DNA of 28,551 nt from JAYEPK01 sp048569615 (GTDB lineage Archaea > Thermoplasmatota > Penumbrarchaeia > Penumbrarchaeales > Penumbrarchaeaceae): the NCBI GenBank assembly GCA_048569615.1, contig JBLIRK010000040.1:1-28551 (forward strand), in the 5' to 3' direction. Below the pieces are notes generated by a model. That model saw only the letters and a program-made list of their open reading frames with translations, did no database searches and had not been told where the DNA came from. Positions within the stretch are counted from its first letter, which is position 1, and every line of letters starts with the position of its first letter. Both the position numbers and the translations under genes were made by a program. Below are positions 6,965-13,851 of the stretch, piece after piece.

Positions 6965-7177
6965 ATGGAAATAGATATAGATTCGGTGAGGTTCATCACG
7001 GAGACCTCTGTCACTATAAGGGGTACAAGGCGGAGGACAACCGTACCAAAGGATATCTCGGACAGGCTCCAGCTGAAGAACGGCTCCAGACTGCGGTGGA
7101 TACTTTTCAAGGACGGCTCCATAATGATCCGCAAGGTCATGGAGGAAGGCCCTTCATCAAATATCGACCAATCCTAG
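6965..7177 (+). CDS. SpoVT-AbrB domain DNA-binding protein
   Basis: A 70-aa protein. Residues about 19-58 (RRTTVPKDISDRLQLKNGSRLRWILFKDGSIMIRKV) have the swapped-hairpin AbrB pattern: a T-V-P-K turn, D-x-L-x-L-x-x-G, and a final beta strand. Archaeal proteins of this type are usually dimeric regulators or the antitoxin half of toxin-antitoxin pairs; no toxin gene adjoins. It sits between the ABC-2 cassette and the sulfate importer, 62 nt after the former and about 110 nt before the latter, with its own promoter. An oligo-T stretch at 7178-7187 follows the stop and could end its transcript. It may regulate itself or either neighbour; nothing in the sequence decides this. Confidence 0.8.
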   Translation: MEIDIDSVRFITETSVTIRGTRRRTTVPKDISDRLQLKNGSRLRWILFKDGSIMIRKVMEEGPSSNIDQS

Positions 7178-7187
7178 AATTTTTTGA
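7178..7187 (+). terminator. Oligo-T terminator after the AbrB-like gene
   Basis: AATTTTTTGA directly after the stop codon has six consecutive T, enough for intrinsic termination by archaeal RNA polymerase, which needs no hairpin. Confidence 0.35.
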
Positions 7188-7228
7188 TACAAGCAATGGG
7201 ACACTGGCGGCCGGTGTGTGTATTGACG

Positions 7229-7264
7229 CCAATGGATATTGGATTGAAACCAATTATTTATAAT
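7229..7264 (+). promoter_or_regulatory. Promoter and CCAAT/ATTGG inverted repeats of the sulfate importer
   Basis: CCAAT (7229), ATTGG (7238) and CCAAT (7250) form two overlapping inverted repeats. They abut a TATA box, ATTTATAATG (about 7255-7264), that is 25-30 nt upstream of the ATG at 7286. The transcript would be nearly leaderless. A regulator bound at the CCAAT/ATTGG pair would cover the BRE, as expected for a repressor or for an activator that recruits TFB. Confidence 0.45.
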
Positions 7265-7284
7265 GCAATTTAATTACATATCAT
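7261..7284 (+). promoter_or_regulatory. Motif shared with the sat locus (TAATGCA-containing 24-mer)
   Basis: This stretch matches positions 1641-1664 at 22 of 24 bases; the differences are at the 10th and 17th positions. It begins TAATGCA, which also forms part of the RHH palindrome at 1559-1576. It covers the predicted start of the sulfate importer transcript. A common regulator of the two sulfur loci is inferred. Confidence 0.4.
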
Positions 7285-7285
7285 T

Positions 7286-8272
7286 ATGAATGGAAACAGG
7301 CTTCTTCCGGTCCCTATGCTCGCACTGCTGATCATACATCCGCTATGCGGCTGTCTGGGGGGGCCCCGAACGGATGATGAGCTCGAGATAGTACTGTACG
7401 GGTTCTCGGTCAAGGGAGAGGTCTTCGACAACAAGATAATCCCAGCCTTCAAGGAATACTGGAGGGAGACATTCGGAGAGAAGGTGGAATTCGTCACCAA
7501 CTACGCAGGAAGCGGAACGATCACGAACCAGGTCATAACCGGGGCTCCTGCAGAGGTAATGATCCTCTCCACCGAGTGGGATGCCATGAAACTGGAGAGC
7601 GAGGGTCTCGTATCAACGGACTGGCATGGTTTCCAGAACAACGGGACCATTTCCATTAGTCCGTTCGTAATAATGACACGGGATGGGAATCCGAGGTCGA
7701 TAAGAGACATACCCGATCTCTCAAAAAGCGGAACGGAGCTTGTATGGGCGGATCCCAAGACATCCGGAGGGGCCTGCTGGGCCGTGTTCGCGGTTTACGG
7801 CTCGGAGCTCAGGAGAACTGGAAATGATGAAAATGCGACGGCCCTTCTGGAAGGTGTGCTCGACAACGTGATCAGCTGGCAGCCCTCCGCTAGAAAGGCG
7901 CTCTCCCAGTTCACCCTGGGTTTCGGTGATGCTCTGCTCACATACGAGAACGATGCTCTCTTCTCCATTGGAGAGGGAAATGATATCGAGATAGTCTATC
8001 CCTCCTGCACCATATTCTCGGAACACAAGGCCGTAATTGTGGACAGGAACATCAATGACAGGGAAAGGGAGTTGATGGAAGCTTTTATCGAATTCCTATA
8101 TACGGATGAGGTCCAGGCATATATGGTGGAATACGGTTTCAGATCGATATATCCGGACCTGAATTCTGATTTCCCGATCATATCTGATCCTTTCACTGTC
8201 GAGTATCTCGGAGGCTGGGAGCAGGCCCACGAGGAGATCATAGAAGGTGCATATTCGGATATCAGGGGGTAG
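7286..8272 (+). CDS. Sulfate/thiosulfate-type ABC transporter substrate-binding lipoprotein
   Basis: A 328-aa exported protein. A hydrophobic N-terminus ends in a lipobox-like LCGC (Cys23), so it is probably lipid-anchored outside the membrane. The mature part follows bacterial sulfate-binding protein closely in motif order: an early AFKEYWRETFGE helix, YAGSGTITNQVITGAPAEV (oxyanion loop), PFVIMTRDGNPRSIRDIPDL, DPKTSGGACWA, a GFGDALLTYENDAL segment, YPSCTIFSEH, LYTDEVQAYM, and a final GGWEQA motif. These point to sulfate or thiosulfate rather than molybdate/tungstate ModA or WtpA. It begins a three-gene importer operon; the permease follows after 6 nt. Proximity to sat and a sulfotransferase supports sulfate as the substrate, although binding specificity is not proven by sequence alone. 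Confidence 0.85.
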   Translation: MNGNRLLPVPMLALLIIHPLCGCLGGPRTDDELEIVLYGFSVKGEVFDNKIIPAFKEYWRETFGEKVEFVTNYAGSGTITNQVITGAPAEVMILSTEWDAMKLESEGLVSTDWHGFQNNGTISISPFVIMTRDGNPRSIRDIPDLSKSGTELVWADPKTSGGACWAVFAVYGSELRRTGNDENATALLEGVLDNVISWQPSARKALSQFTLGFGDALLTYENDALFSIGEGNDIEIVYPSCTIFSEHKAVIVDRNINDRERELMEAFIEFLYTDEVQAYMVEYGFRSIYPDLNSDFPIISDPFTVEYLGGWEQAHEEIIEGAYSDIRG

Positions 8273-8278
8273 TCCGAA

Positions 8279-9289
8279 ATGGGGAATCCTTCGAGGACCG
8301 GTCCGCTGTTCTGGATATTGGCATCGGTCATTTTTATGCTTGCAGCTTCCATTCTTGTGGAGTTGTACTCCCTCGCATTTTATGACGCGGGAATATCAAG
8401 CAAGGTATCACTGCTCTCAATAGGGATGGCCTCCGTGGCGTTGTTCTATGTGGTGTTCTCGGGAATCCTTTCAGGGAGGAATTCGGAGAAAGGGACTACA
8501 TCCAGGCTAATCAGGACGGTCATGATCTCGCTCGGTTTTGCTATCTTCTTCTTCCTAATAATCCTCCCGCTGACATCCATATTCAAGTTCGCGGCGGAGG
8601 ATGGCTGGAGCGGTTTCTGGTCGGCTGTCACCAGCGAGGAGGCCCTCAACGCATTCTGCAACTCGCTGCTCATTGCTGTCCTCTGCACTCTGATAAATCT
8701 GGTATCGGGCACCTTGATCGCCTACATACTCACCAAGTACAGATTTCCGGGACGGACCATCCTCAGGGGGCTCATAGACCTTCCCATAGCGATACCGACT
8801 GCTGTTGTGGGCCTGTCCCTGATGATGCTTTACGGACCCATGGGTCTTCTGGGCCCGTTCTTGCAGGAAAGGGGGATTCAGGTCGTTCTTGATATGCCAG
8901 GGGTCGTGCTTGCCCATGTATTCGTTACCTTCCCTTTCATGGTGAGGTCAACAATGGTGGTCATGGAGAAACTGGACCCGAACCTGGTGGACTCATCGAG
9001 GATACTGGGCGCAGGCGGATTAAGGACCTTCTTCAGCGTTATCCTGCCCTCCATCAGAAGCGGGATGATAGCCGGTGGAGCACTGACCTTCACTAGGTCC
9101 CTGGGTGAGTTCGGGGCAACTCTTTTTGTCGCCGGGGGGGTCCTGTCGACCGGTCCGCTGTATATCGCCGTGCTTAACGAGGACATCAAGTTCCAGGAAG
9201 CGTGCTCCATTTCCATAGTATTGATGGTCTTTCCCTTTCTTGTTCTGATCGCGCTCAACTACCTGGTTGACAGGATGGAGGGAAGATGA
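8279..9289 (+). CDS. Sulfate-type ABC transporter permease (CysT/CysW-like)
   Basis: A 336-aa inner-membrane permease. Two extra N-terminal helices (about 10-30 and 40-62) precede the usual core starting near residue 80. The core contains LPIAIPTAVVGLSLMMLYG, the EAA coupling loop around residues 235-260 (LDPNLVDSSRILGAGGLRTFFSVILPS) and TRSLGEFGATLFVAGG, a signature of CysT, CysW and ModB. GGGGGT before the ATG serves as ribosome site. Only one permease gene is present, whereas bacterial sulfate importers normally use a CysT-CysW pair, so this protein probably forms a homodimer. The two N-terminal helices may be an archaeal addition. Its stop overlaps the ATPase start by ATGA. Confidence 0.87.
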   Translation: MGNPSRTGPLFWILASVIFMLAASILVELYSLAFYDAGISSKVSLLSIGMASVALFYVVFSGILSGRNSEKGTTSRLIRTVMISLGFAIFFFLIILPLTSIFKFAAEDGWSGFWSAVTSEEALNAFCNSLLIAVLCTLINLVSGTLIAYILTKYRFPGRTILRGLIDLPIAIPTAVVGLSLMMLYGPMGLLGPFLQERGIQVVLDMPGVVLAHVFVTFPFMVRSTMVVMEKLDPNLVDSSRILGAGGLRTFFSVILPSIRSGMIAGGALTFTRSLGEFGATLFVAGGVLSTGPLYIAVLNEDIKFQEACSISIVLMVFPFLVLIALNYLVDRMEGR

Positions 9290-10332
9290 TGAGCGCATAC
9301 CTTGAGCTCCGAAACATTAGAAAGTCATTCGGCCCGGAGAAGGTCCTGAAAGGGATAGATCTGAGCGTCGAGAGGGATTCGATCCTGGCTGTACTCGGTC
9401 CCAGCGGATGCGGCAAATCCACGATGCTGAGGATCATATCGGGACTCGTTCCGCAGGACAGGGGTGAGGTCATCATCAACGGAAAGGAGATGACGAAGGT
9501 TCCAGTTTCCAGGAGGAAAGTGGGGTTCGTTTTTCAGGACTACTCGCTGTTCCCATCAATGTCGGTAAGCTCCAACATCCAGTACGGGATGAAGGTGAAC
9601 AAGGTTCCCAGAAGGGACCGAAAAGAGAGGTTGGAGCAGCTTCTGGAACTTACCGGCCTATCAGGTCTGGAAACCAGGAAGCCGTTTCAGCTCTCCGGCG
9701 GCCAGCAGCAGAGGGTAGCCCTCGCCAGGGCTCTGGCCGTGGAGCCCGAATTATTGCTCCTGGACGAGCCCTTCGGCGCACTTGATGCTCGGATCAGGAA
9801 GAGGATAAGAAGGGACCTCAAGAGGATCCAGGACGATCTCGGCTTCACCGCAGTGTTCGTCACGCATGATCAGGAGGAAGCCTTCGAGCTCGGGGATTCC
9901 ATTGCCGTCATGCATGACGGAAGGATCGAGCAGGTAGGAAGACCCAGGGACCTTTACGAGCGTCCGGGAACAGATTTCGTTGCGGGTTTCATAGGATCGG
10001 TAAATGTAATAGAGCTCCCCGCCTCAGGAGGAGCAGAGCCTGTTACTGTGATGATCAGGCCCGAGGATGTCAGGATAGATCCGTTTTCTGGGGCCGGGAT
10101 ATCGGGAACTGTGATGAGCTACAACTATCTGGGGCCCGTCATCGATGTCACCGTCCAGCTGGACAACGGAGACGATATCACCTCGCTGATCTCGAGGGAA
10201 AGGTTCATGATGGCCGGGATAAAGAGGAGGATGAAGGTGGGGGTTAGGATAACGAGGTTCTGCTCCTTCAAGAAGGATGTGAACGGAATAAAATCTGGAA
10301 ATGGCCTGTATAGGTCAGAATTTGGCATGTGA
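9286..10332 (+). CDS. Sulfate-type ABC transporter ATP-binding protein (CysA-like)
   Basis: A 348-aa importer ATPase. Walker A GPSGCGKST (about 38-46), Q-loop FQDYSLFPSMSV, signature LSGGQQQR, Walker B LLLLDEPFGALD, and H-loop VTHDQEEAF are all intact. The C-terminal third (about 235-348) is a TOBE-type regulatory domain, with VTVMIRPEDVRI as its opening strand. Such domains in CysA, ModC and PotA relatives modulate activity or bind anions. ATPases of this family are hard to tell apart by substrate, so the sulfate call rests on the binding protein and permease encoded just upstream. Two ATG codons (9286, 9289) are possible; the first overlaps the permease stop. It ends the operon; an inverted repeat follows directly. 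Confidence 0.88.
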   Translation: MMSAYLELRNIRKSFGPEKVLKGIDLSVERDSILAVLGPSGCGKSTMLRIISGLVPQDRGEVIINGKEMTKVPVSRRKVGFVFQDYSLFPSMSVSSNIQYGMKVNKVPRRDRKERLEQLLELTGLSGLETRKPFQLSGGQQQRVALARALAVEPELLLLDEPFGALDARIRKRIRRDLKRIQDDLGFTAVFVTHDQEEAFELGDSIAVMHDGRIEQVGRPRDLYERPGTDFVAGFIGSVNVIELPASGGAEPVTVMIRPEDVRIDPFSGAGISGTVMSYNYLGPVIDVTVQLDNGDDITSLISRERFMMAGIKRRMKVGVRITRFCSFKKDVNGIKSGNGLYRSEFGM

Positions 10333-10361
10333 CCAAATGTGTGAAAGTTTTACACTTTTGG
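10333..10361. repeat. Imperfect 14-15-bp inverted repeat directly after the importer operon
   Basis: The left arm CCAAATGTGTGAAA and right arm TTTTACACTTTTGG pair at 12 of 14 positions around a single central base. It follows the ATPase stop directly and precedes the TATA box of the candidate small RNA by about 12 bp. It may be the operon's 3' hairpin or a dimeric-regulator site controlling the small RNA. Confidence 0.45.
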
Positions 10362-10370
10362 TATTGTCGG

Positions 10371-10383
10371 GAATACTTTTAAG
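10371..10383 (+). promoter_or_regulatory. TATA box of the candidate small RNA
   Basis: GAATACTTTTAAG looks like a purine-flanked BRE plus TATA element. A start 25-27 nt downstream (about 10403-10405) coincides with the 5' arm of the long stem at 10408. Confidence 0.45.
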
Positions 10384-10403
10384 AAGGATTAGTCCAATCG
10401 CTT

Positions 10404-10491
10404 TTATGGAGCAGGAGGTGCCCCAAGCGTTGGGGTAAATTAATTTTAACTCATCTATTCTCCTCTCTTCCCAAGATGGCCTCCTGCTCCT
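10404..10491 (+). ncRNA. Candidate structured small RNA
   Basis: GGAGCAGGAGG (10408-10418) is perfectly complementary to CCTCCTGCTCC (10480-10490), an 11-bp GC-rich closing stem. Inside it, two bases after the 5' arm, CCCCAA-GCG-TTGGGG (10421-10435) makes a 6-bp hairpin. About 44 mostly single-stranded bases follow, first A/T rich and then pyrimidine rich. CCCAA at 10470-10474 can compete with CCCCAA for TTGGG, giving an alternative fold. A TATA box stands 25 bp upstream and TATCTTTCT follows the stem. It lies between two convergent genes with no plausible reading frame except a 10-codon one from ATG 10406. It fits no RNA family I can recognise. A convergent-terminator role is the main alternative. 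Confidence 0.45.
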
Positions 10492-10539
10492 ATCTTTCTG
10501 GCCAATCACAATTGAAGGACGAAATCCGAAAAAATAGGT

Positions 10540-12621
10540 TTAAAATGAGCCTTCGGGTCTGCCGATGACGACGAATCCCTTTGGATTTCCCTCACCGTCC
10601 CAGAGGATCGTTGCAGTTGCCATCATGATGAACTCATTACCCTCCGAATCCATTGAGCGGTATCTTGTGGGTCCGAAGGATCCTTCAGTCAGCAGCTTCT
10701 CTATGTTGGACATAGCCGTTTCCATCTCCAGGGGATTGAGGAATATCGTTGCATCCTCTCCTGTGACGGATTCTCTATCCTTGATCTTGAAGAACTTAAG
10801 GAAAGCATCGTTCACGTCTATTATCCTGAGGTCCATGCCGACAATGACGATGGGATCCAGGGTGATGCGGAAGGCCGAGGAGAGCATCTCCAGCCTTTCC
10901 TGCTGCAGCTTCCTTTCCGTTATGTCCCTGGTTATGCCGACCAAGCCCTGGGGACGTCCCTCCTCATCCACAGTGATAGATATATTGATCTCGGACAGGA
11001 TGGGGGTTCCGTCCTTTCTGACCAATTCCATCTGAAGGGTCTGGTTCGGATATTCCTTCCGGGCGCCCCTGAAGAAATCCTCAAGGTCCACGGACCGGCT
11101 GCTCATCAAATTCTCCCTTGATGTACCTGATATCCGGTCAAGAACGCTTTTTCCCATGAGTTCGCTGGGTTCATATCCCGTGAGCTTCTTTGTCGATGAG
11201 CTCAGATATGTGTATTTGAGGTCGGCATCGGTCATCCAAATGACATCCGAGCTGTTCTCGTCAAGGAGCTTGTACCTCGCCTCCACCTCCTTTAGCTTCT
11301 CGAATACCTCGTGCTTGTCGGTGGTATCAGATCCGAACTGGACCACGAACTGAGCCTCGTCGTCCTTGGAGCGGTAGGGAGTGAACGTCATGACCTGCCA
11401 GAATCTCCCCTTCGGAAGGTCTCCCGGGACCTCTATTGTAACAGGCTGCTTGGTTTCGAAGACGGTCCTGACAATATTTTCCATTTCCTTCTCATGACCG
11501 GGAGGTGTGAAATCCGTGATCCGTCTGCCCGTTACCTCCTTGCTCTTGAGCCCGTACCTGGAATCCAGCTCCTTTGAGCCGTAGAAGCTCTCGTAGACCA
11601 TATCCCTGTTGATGACTCCGATGAAGGACCCGTAAAGGGAGGAGAGGATATTCCTTATCCTTCTCTCCTTGTCCTTCACGCTCTCCGTCATCTCCTTTCG
11701 GTCCTGGATATCCGTACCGTACATGACTATGAATTCTATCTTTCCCTCGTCGGTCCTGTATGGTGAGAAGGACCATTCCTGCCAGAATCTGCCGTTGGGC
11801 AGGTCCACCTGGTGCTCAGTCCTGAAGGGGGTTCCAGTGTCGAAACATTCCTCTAACTGCCTCCTTATTTCCAGTTTCTTATGTCTTGGTGTAAAATCCA
11901 GAATGGACATTCTCTTAATTTTCCCGTGTGGAAAACCGTATTTCTCGTCCAGGTCCTTGGTTCCCCAGAATTCCTCGAACACTAGGTTCTTGTTGATCAA
12001 CCCGATGAAGGAATTGTACAGGGAGAGCATGATGTTCCTCAACCTTGCCTCGTTGGCCTGGACTTCACGCTGTGCCTTCTTCCTCTGGGTGATGTCCTCC
12101 ATAATTATGGTGACGCCCTTGCTTCCGTCGCCGAGCGTCGAACGGAGTAGTTTCATCCTGAAGGAATAGTCCTGCTCCCACAGGTTGAAGTCCGCATCCC
12201 AGGAGGACTCGATACCCCTTATGGCCTCTCTGATCCTCTTCGTATCCTCCTTCAGGCTGAGCAAAGGGAGGCTGGACGATGTGATCTTCGTGTCCAACAG
12301 CATCTCCTTCTTGACCTTCAGCAGCTTCAGAAGATTGTCGTTCACCTCAACGATCTTAAGGTCCGAATCCAGAACCATTATGTGGTCTGAGGAGAAATCA
12401 AGCAGTGCAGAGATGGGAACTCTCTGGGACAGGTAGTACATTTTTGCCTTGCCAATCGCCTTCATCTCGATCTGGCCGTTGACCAGGAGTATGTCCAGAT
12501 ACTTGGCGCAGGAGTTTCGGTTCATCGATGTGGCCCTGCTGATCTCGGTTATGGACATACCCTTCTGATGGGATCTCAGGGTCTGCAGTATGGAATTGAT
12601 GGAATGCTCCCGCGATCTCAT
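10540..12621 (-). CDS. HTH and multi-PAS sensor-regulator without kinase domain
   Basis: A 693-aa soluble protein. Residues about 8-65 are a winged helix (MSITEISRATSMNRNSCAKYLDILLVNGQIE), followed by five PAS units at about 70-180, 190-310, 320-435, 445-570 and 580-690, several closed by PAC-type D-I-T-x-R/E-R-K linkers. There is no HisKA/HATPase, GGDEF or membrane segment, so it is best read as a one-component transcription regulator or a sensor that acts through protein contacts. PAS 2 and 3 are near-duplicates (each begins R-N-I-x-x-S-L-Y-x-S-F-I-G). ATG 12621 is preferred: GAGGA adjoins it and the TATA box (about 12661-12680) lies just upstream. An in-frame ATG at 12666 would sit within the promoter. 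Divergent from the HEAT-repeat gene. Signals unknown. Confidence 0.85.
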   Translation of the reverse strand: MRSREHSINSILQTLRSHQKGMSITEISRATSMNRNSCAKYLDILLVNGQIEMKAIGKAKMYYLSQRVPISALLDFSSDHIMVLDSDLKIVEVNDNLLKLLKVKKEMLLDTKITSSSLPLLSLKEDTKRIREAIRGIESSWDADFNLWEQDYSFRMKLLRSTLGDGSKGVTIIMEDITQRKKAQREVQANEARLRNIMLSLYNSFIGLINKNLVFEEFWGTKDLDEKYGFPHGKIKRMSILDFTPRHKKLEIRRQLEECFDTGTPFRTEHQVDLPNGRFWQEWSFSPYRTDEGKIEFIVMYGTDIQDRKEMTESVKDKERRIRNILSSLYGSFIGVINRDMVYESFYGSKELDSRYGLKSKEVTGRRITDFTPPGHEKEMENIVRTVFETKQPVTIEVPGDLPKGRFWQVMTFTPYRSKDDEAQFVVQFGSDTTDKHEVFEKLKEVEARYKLLDENSSDVIWMTDADLKYTYLSSSTKKLTGYEPSELMGKSVLDRISGTSRENLMSSRSVDLEDFFRGARKEYPNQTLQMELVRKDGTPILSEINISITVDEEGRPQGLVGITRDITERKLQQERLEMLSSAFRITLDPIVIVGMDLRIIDVNDAFLKFFKIKDRESVTGEDATIFLNPLEMETAMSNIEKLLTEGSFGPTRYRSMDSEGNEFIMMATATILWDGEGNPKGFVVIGRPEGSF

Positions 12622-12660
12622 TCCTCTAGCCCCCGGTCTTTCGTGCAATGCGACAATGCA

Positions 12661-12680
12661 AAGCATATATTTAAATAAAC
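12661..12680 (-). promoter_or_regulatory. TATA region of the HTH-PAS gene
   Basis: The minus strand reads GTTTATTTAAATATATGC here. A start near 12645 is expected, giving a leader of about 25 nt ending in GAGGA next to ATG 12621. Two GCATTG repeats (12641-12658) lie near the predicted start. Confidence 0.45.
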
Positions 12681-12709
12681 AACATAATAACTTCCGCCCG
12701 CTTTAGTGT

Positions 12710-12728
12710 CAATTAAATATTATAATTG
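12710..12728 (+). promoter_or_regulatory. A/T-rich promoter candidate with CAATTA/TAATTG inverted repeat
   Basis: CAATTAAATATTATAATTG has 6-bp inverted arms around a TATA-like core. A start about 25 nt downstream (near 12742) would place a short transcript over the hairpin that follows. It could also be an operator between the divergent genes. Confidence 0.3.
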
Positions 12729-12754
12729 GATTAAAGAACGCAGAGTGGGGTAGG

Positions 12755-12803
12755 AAGGGGGATTGGATACACGCGAGTGTTCCTTCCCCCTTGATCTTTT
12801 TTT
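12755..12803 (+). terminator. GNRA-capped hairpin followed by T7 (terminator-like or short RNA)
   Basis: AAGGGGGA (12755-12762) pairs with TCCCCCTT (12785-12792), and inside it GGA pairs with TCC and ACAC with GTGT around a GCGA tetraloop (12773-12776), with small internal loops. Seven T follow at 12797-12803. TTCCCC (12784-12789) can instead pair with GGGGAA at 12804-12809, so two exclusive folds exist. No annotated plus-strand gene ends here. It therefore suggests a short independent RNA or a leader attenuator rather than a normal gene terminator. Confidence 0.4.
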
Positions 12804-12821
12804 GGGGAAACCTGACCGGAC

Positions 12822-12834
12822 CAATATTTAATAT
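12822..12834 (+). promoter_or_regulatory. TATA box of the HEAT-repeat gene
   Basis: CAATATTTAATAT predicts transcription from about 12854. GGAGGG at 12858-12863 would then be the ribosome site near the 5' end of the message, although no ATG, GTG or TTG follows at the usual distance. Confidence 0.4.
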
Positions 12835-12911
12835 CTGTCGAATCATGTATCCCGTGAGGAGGGTTAAGTATAACCAGCAGGGAGATCGTCAGGGACAGCG
12901 TTGAGATCCTA

Positions 12912-13811
12912 ATGGACGAGATGCTGTCGTCGGACCACAGGGAAACCGCAGCATCAGGTGTACTACAGACAGCAGCCCTTGGAAAGGATGCCGTGCCATT
13001 TATCTGCAGCAGATTATCGGACCGTTCCCTGGATGAGCGCAGGGACAGGCATCTGATAATTAATTCCATCAGGGCCATGGGAATCATAAGGGATGCTTCC
13101 TGCACAAGGACCGTGATACAGTTCATCTGCAGGGAAGCGGATCCTCTGGACCGGCAGTTGAACGACGAGATCTTCAGGGCACTCATCCGCATCGGGGAGC
13201 CGGCTTCCGTAAAGGCACTATTGGAGACGGAGGACGGTGAACTGTCTGATTCACCCTTCGAGACCTTCGAGGACAGATTCATGAGGAATCTGGATGCAGT
13301 TCAGGGTGACGAGACCATACCGAAGGTCCAGTCATCCCTTCTTTCCTTGCTTTCGTCGGAGAGGGACAAGAGACTTAGGCTCCAGATTCTGAACATGATC
13401 TCGACACTGAACGATCCCCAGTCCCTGGATGCCCTTCTGTCCCTTCTGCTGGATTCGGAGCCCGAGATAAGGCGGGAGGTCATAAAGATGATATTCCAGC
13501 GGAGGGCATCCGAGTACAAGGATCACCTTCATAAGGCCCTCGAGGACACCGATGAGGAGGTACGAACCCTCGCCATATACGGACTTCTGCTCTCCGACAG
13601 GTCCCTGGATATGGATGACATGAAGAATTTCATAGGAATGATGGCCGGAATGAAGGGACAGAGCCAGGTTAAGAAGGAGGTGGAATCGCTGCTTGCATCC
13701 TTCCTCATCAGGTCCCATCAAGAGGCGAAACCCATGCTACTTGAACTGATAGCCAAGGGAGACAAGGAGACGAAGCTCCTTGCCAACAAGCTGATGTCAA
13801 GGCTGGATTAG
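12912..13811 (+). CDS. HEAT-repeat protein
   Basis: A 299-aa (from ATG 12912) all-helical protein without membrane segments. It has successive helix pairs with HEAT/PBS-lyase-like features, such as NDEIFRALIRIGEPASVKALLE, RLQILNMISTLNDPQSLDALLSLLL, SEPEIRREVIKMIFQRR and TDEEVRTLAIYGLLLSD. Such proteins are scaffolds for protein-protein contacts; no enzymatic residues are seen. The reading frame stays open back to 12858, and the translated upstream part (TSREIVRDSVEILMDEM) is helix-like. The strong GGAGGG at 12858-12863 is placed to serve an ATA codon at 12870, which would give 313 aa. The start is therefore uncertain. It is 40 nt before manC and may share its transcript. The biological role is not known. 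Confidence 0.75.
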   Translation: MDEMLSSDHRETAASGVLQTAALGKDAVPFICSRLSDRSLDERRDRHLIINSIRAMGIIRDASCTRTVIQFICREADPLDRQLNDEIFRALIRIGEPASVKALLETEDGELSDSPFETFEDRFMRNLDAVQGDETIPKVQSSLLSLLSSERDKRLRLQILNMISTLNDPQSLDALLSLLLDSEPEIRREVIKMIFQRRASEYKDHLHKALEDTDEEVRTLAIYGLLLSDRSLDMDDMKNFIGMMAGMKGQSQVKKEVESLLASFLIRSHQEAKPMLLELIAKGDKETKLLANKLMSRLD

Positions 13812-13851
13812 ATACGGAGTCTTACGATCAAGCACGGTGCAAGGTGTCGGA

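Noticed and set aside
7286..10332. Molybdate/tungstate (ModABC or WtpABC) importer
   Set aside because: Considered because a single permease is typical of ModB. The binding protein has the sulfate-binding motif series (SGGA, RDGNP-x-x-IRD, GGW) rather than ModA/WtpA features. The ATPase alone is not decisive.
10406..10438. Ten-codon peptide gene inside the candidate small RNA
   Set aside because: ATG 10406 opens a 10-codon frame, but no ribosome site precedes it and its codons overlap the paired stems; base pairing explains the sequence better.
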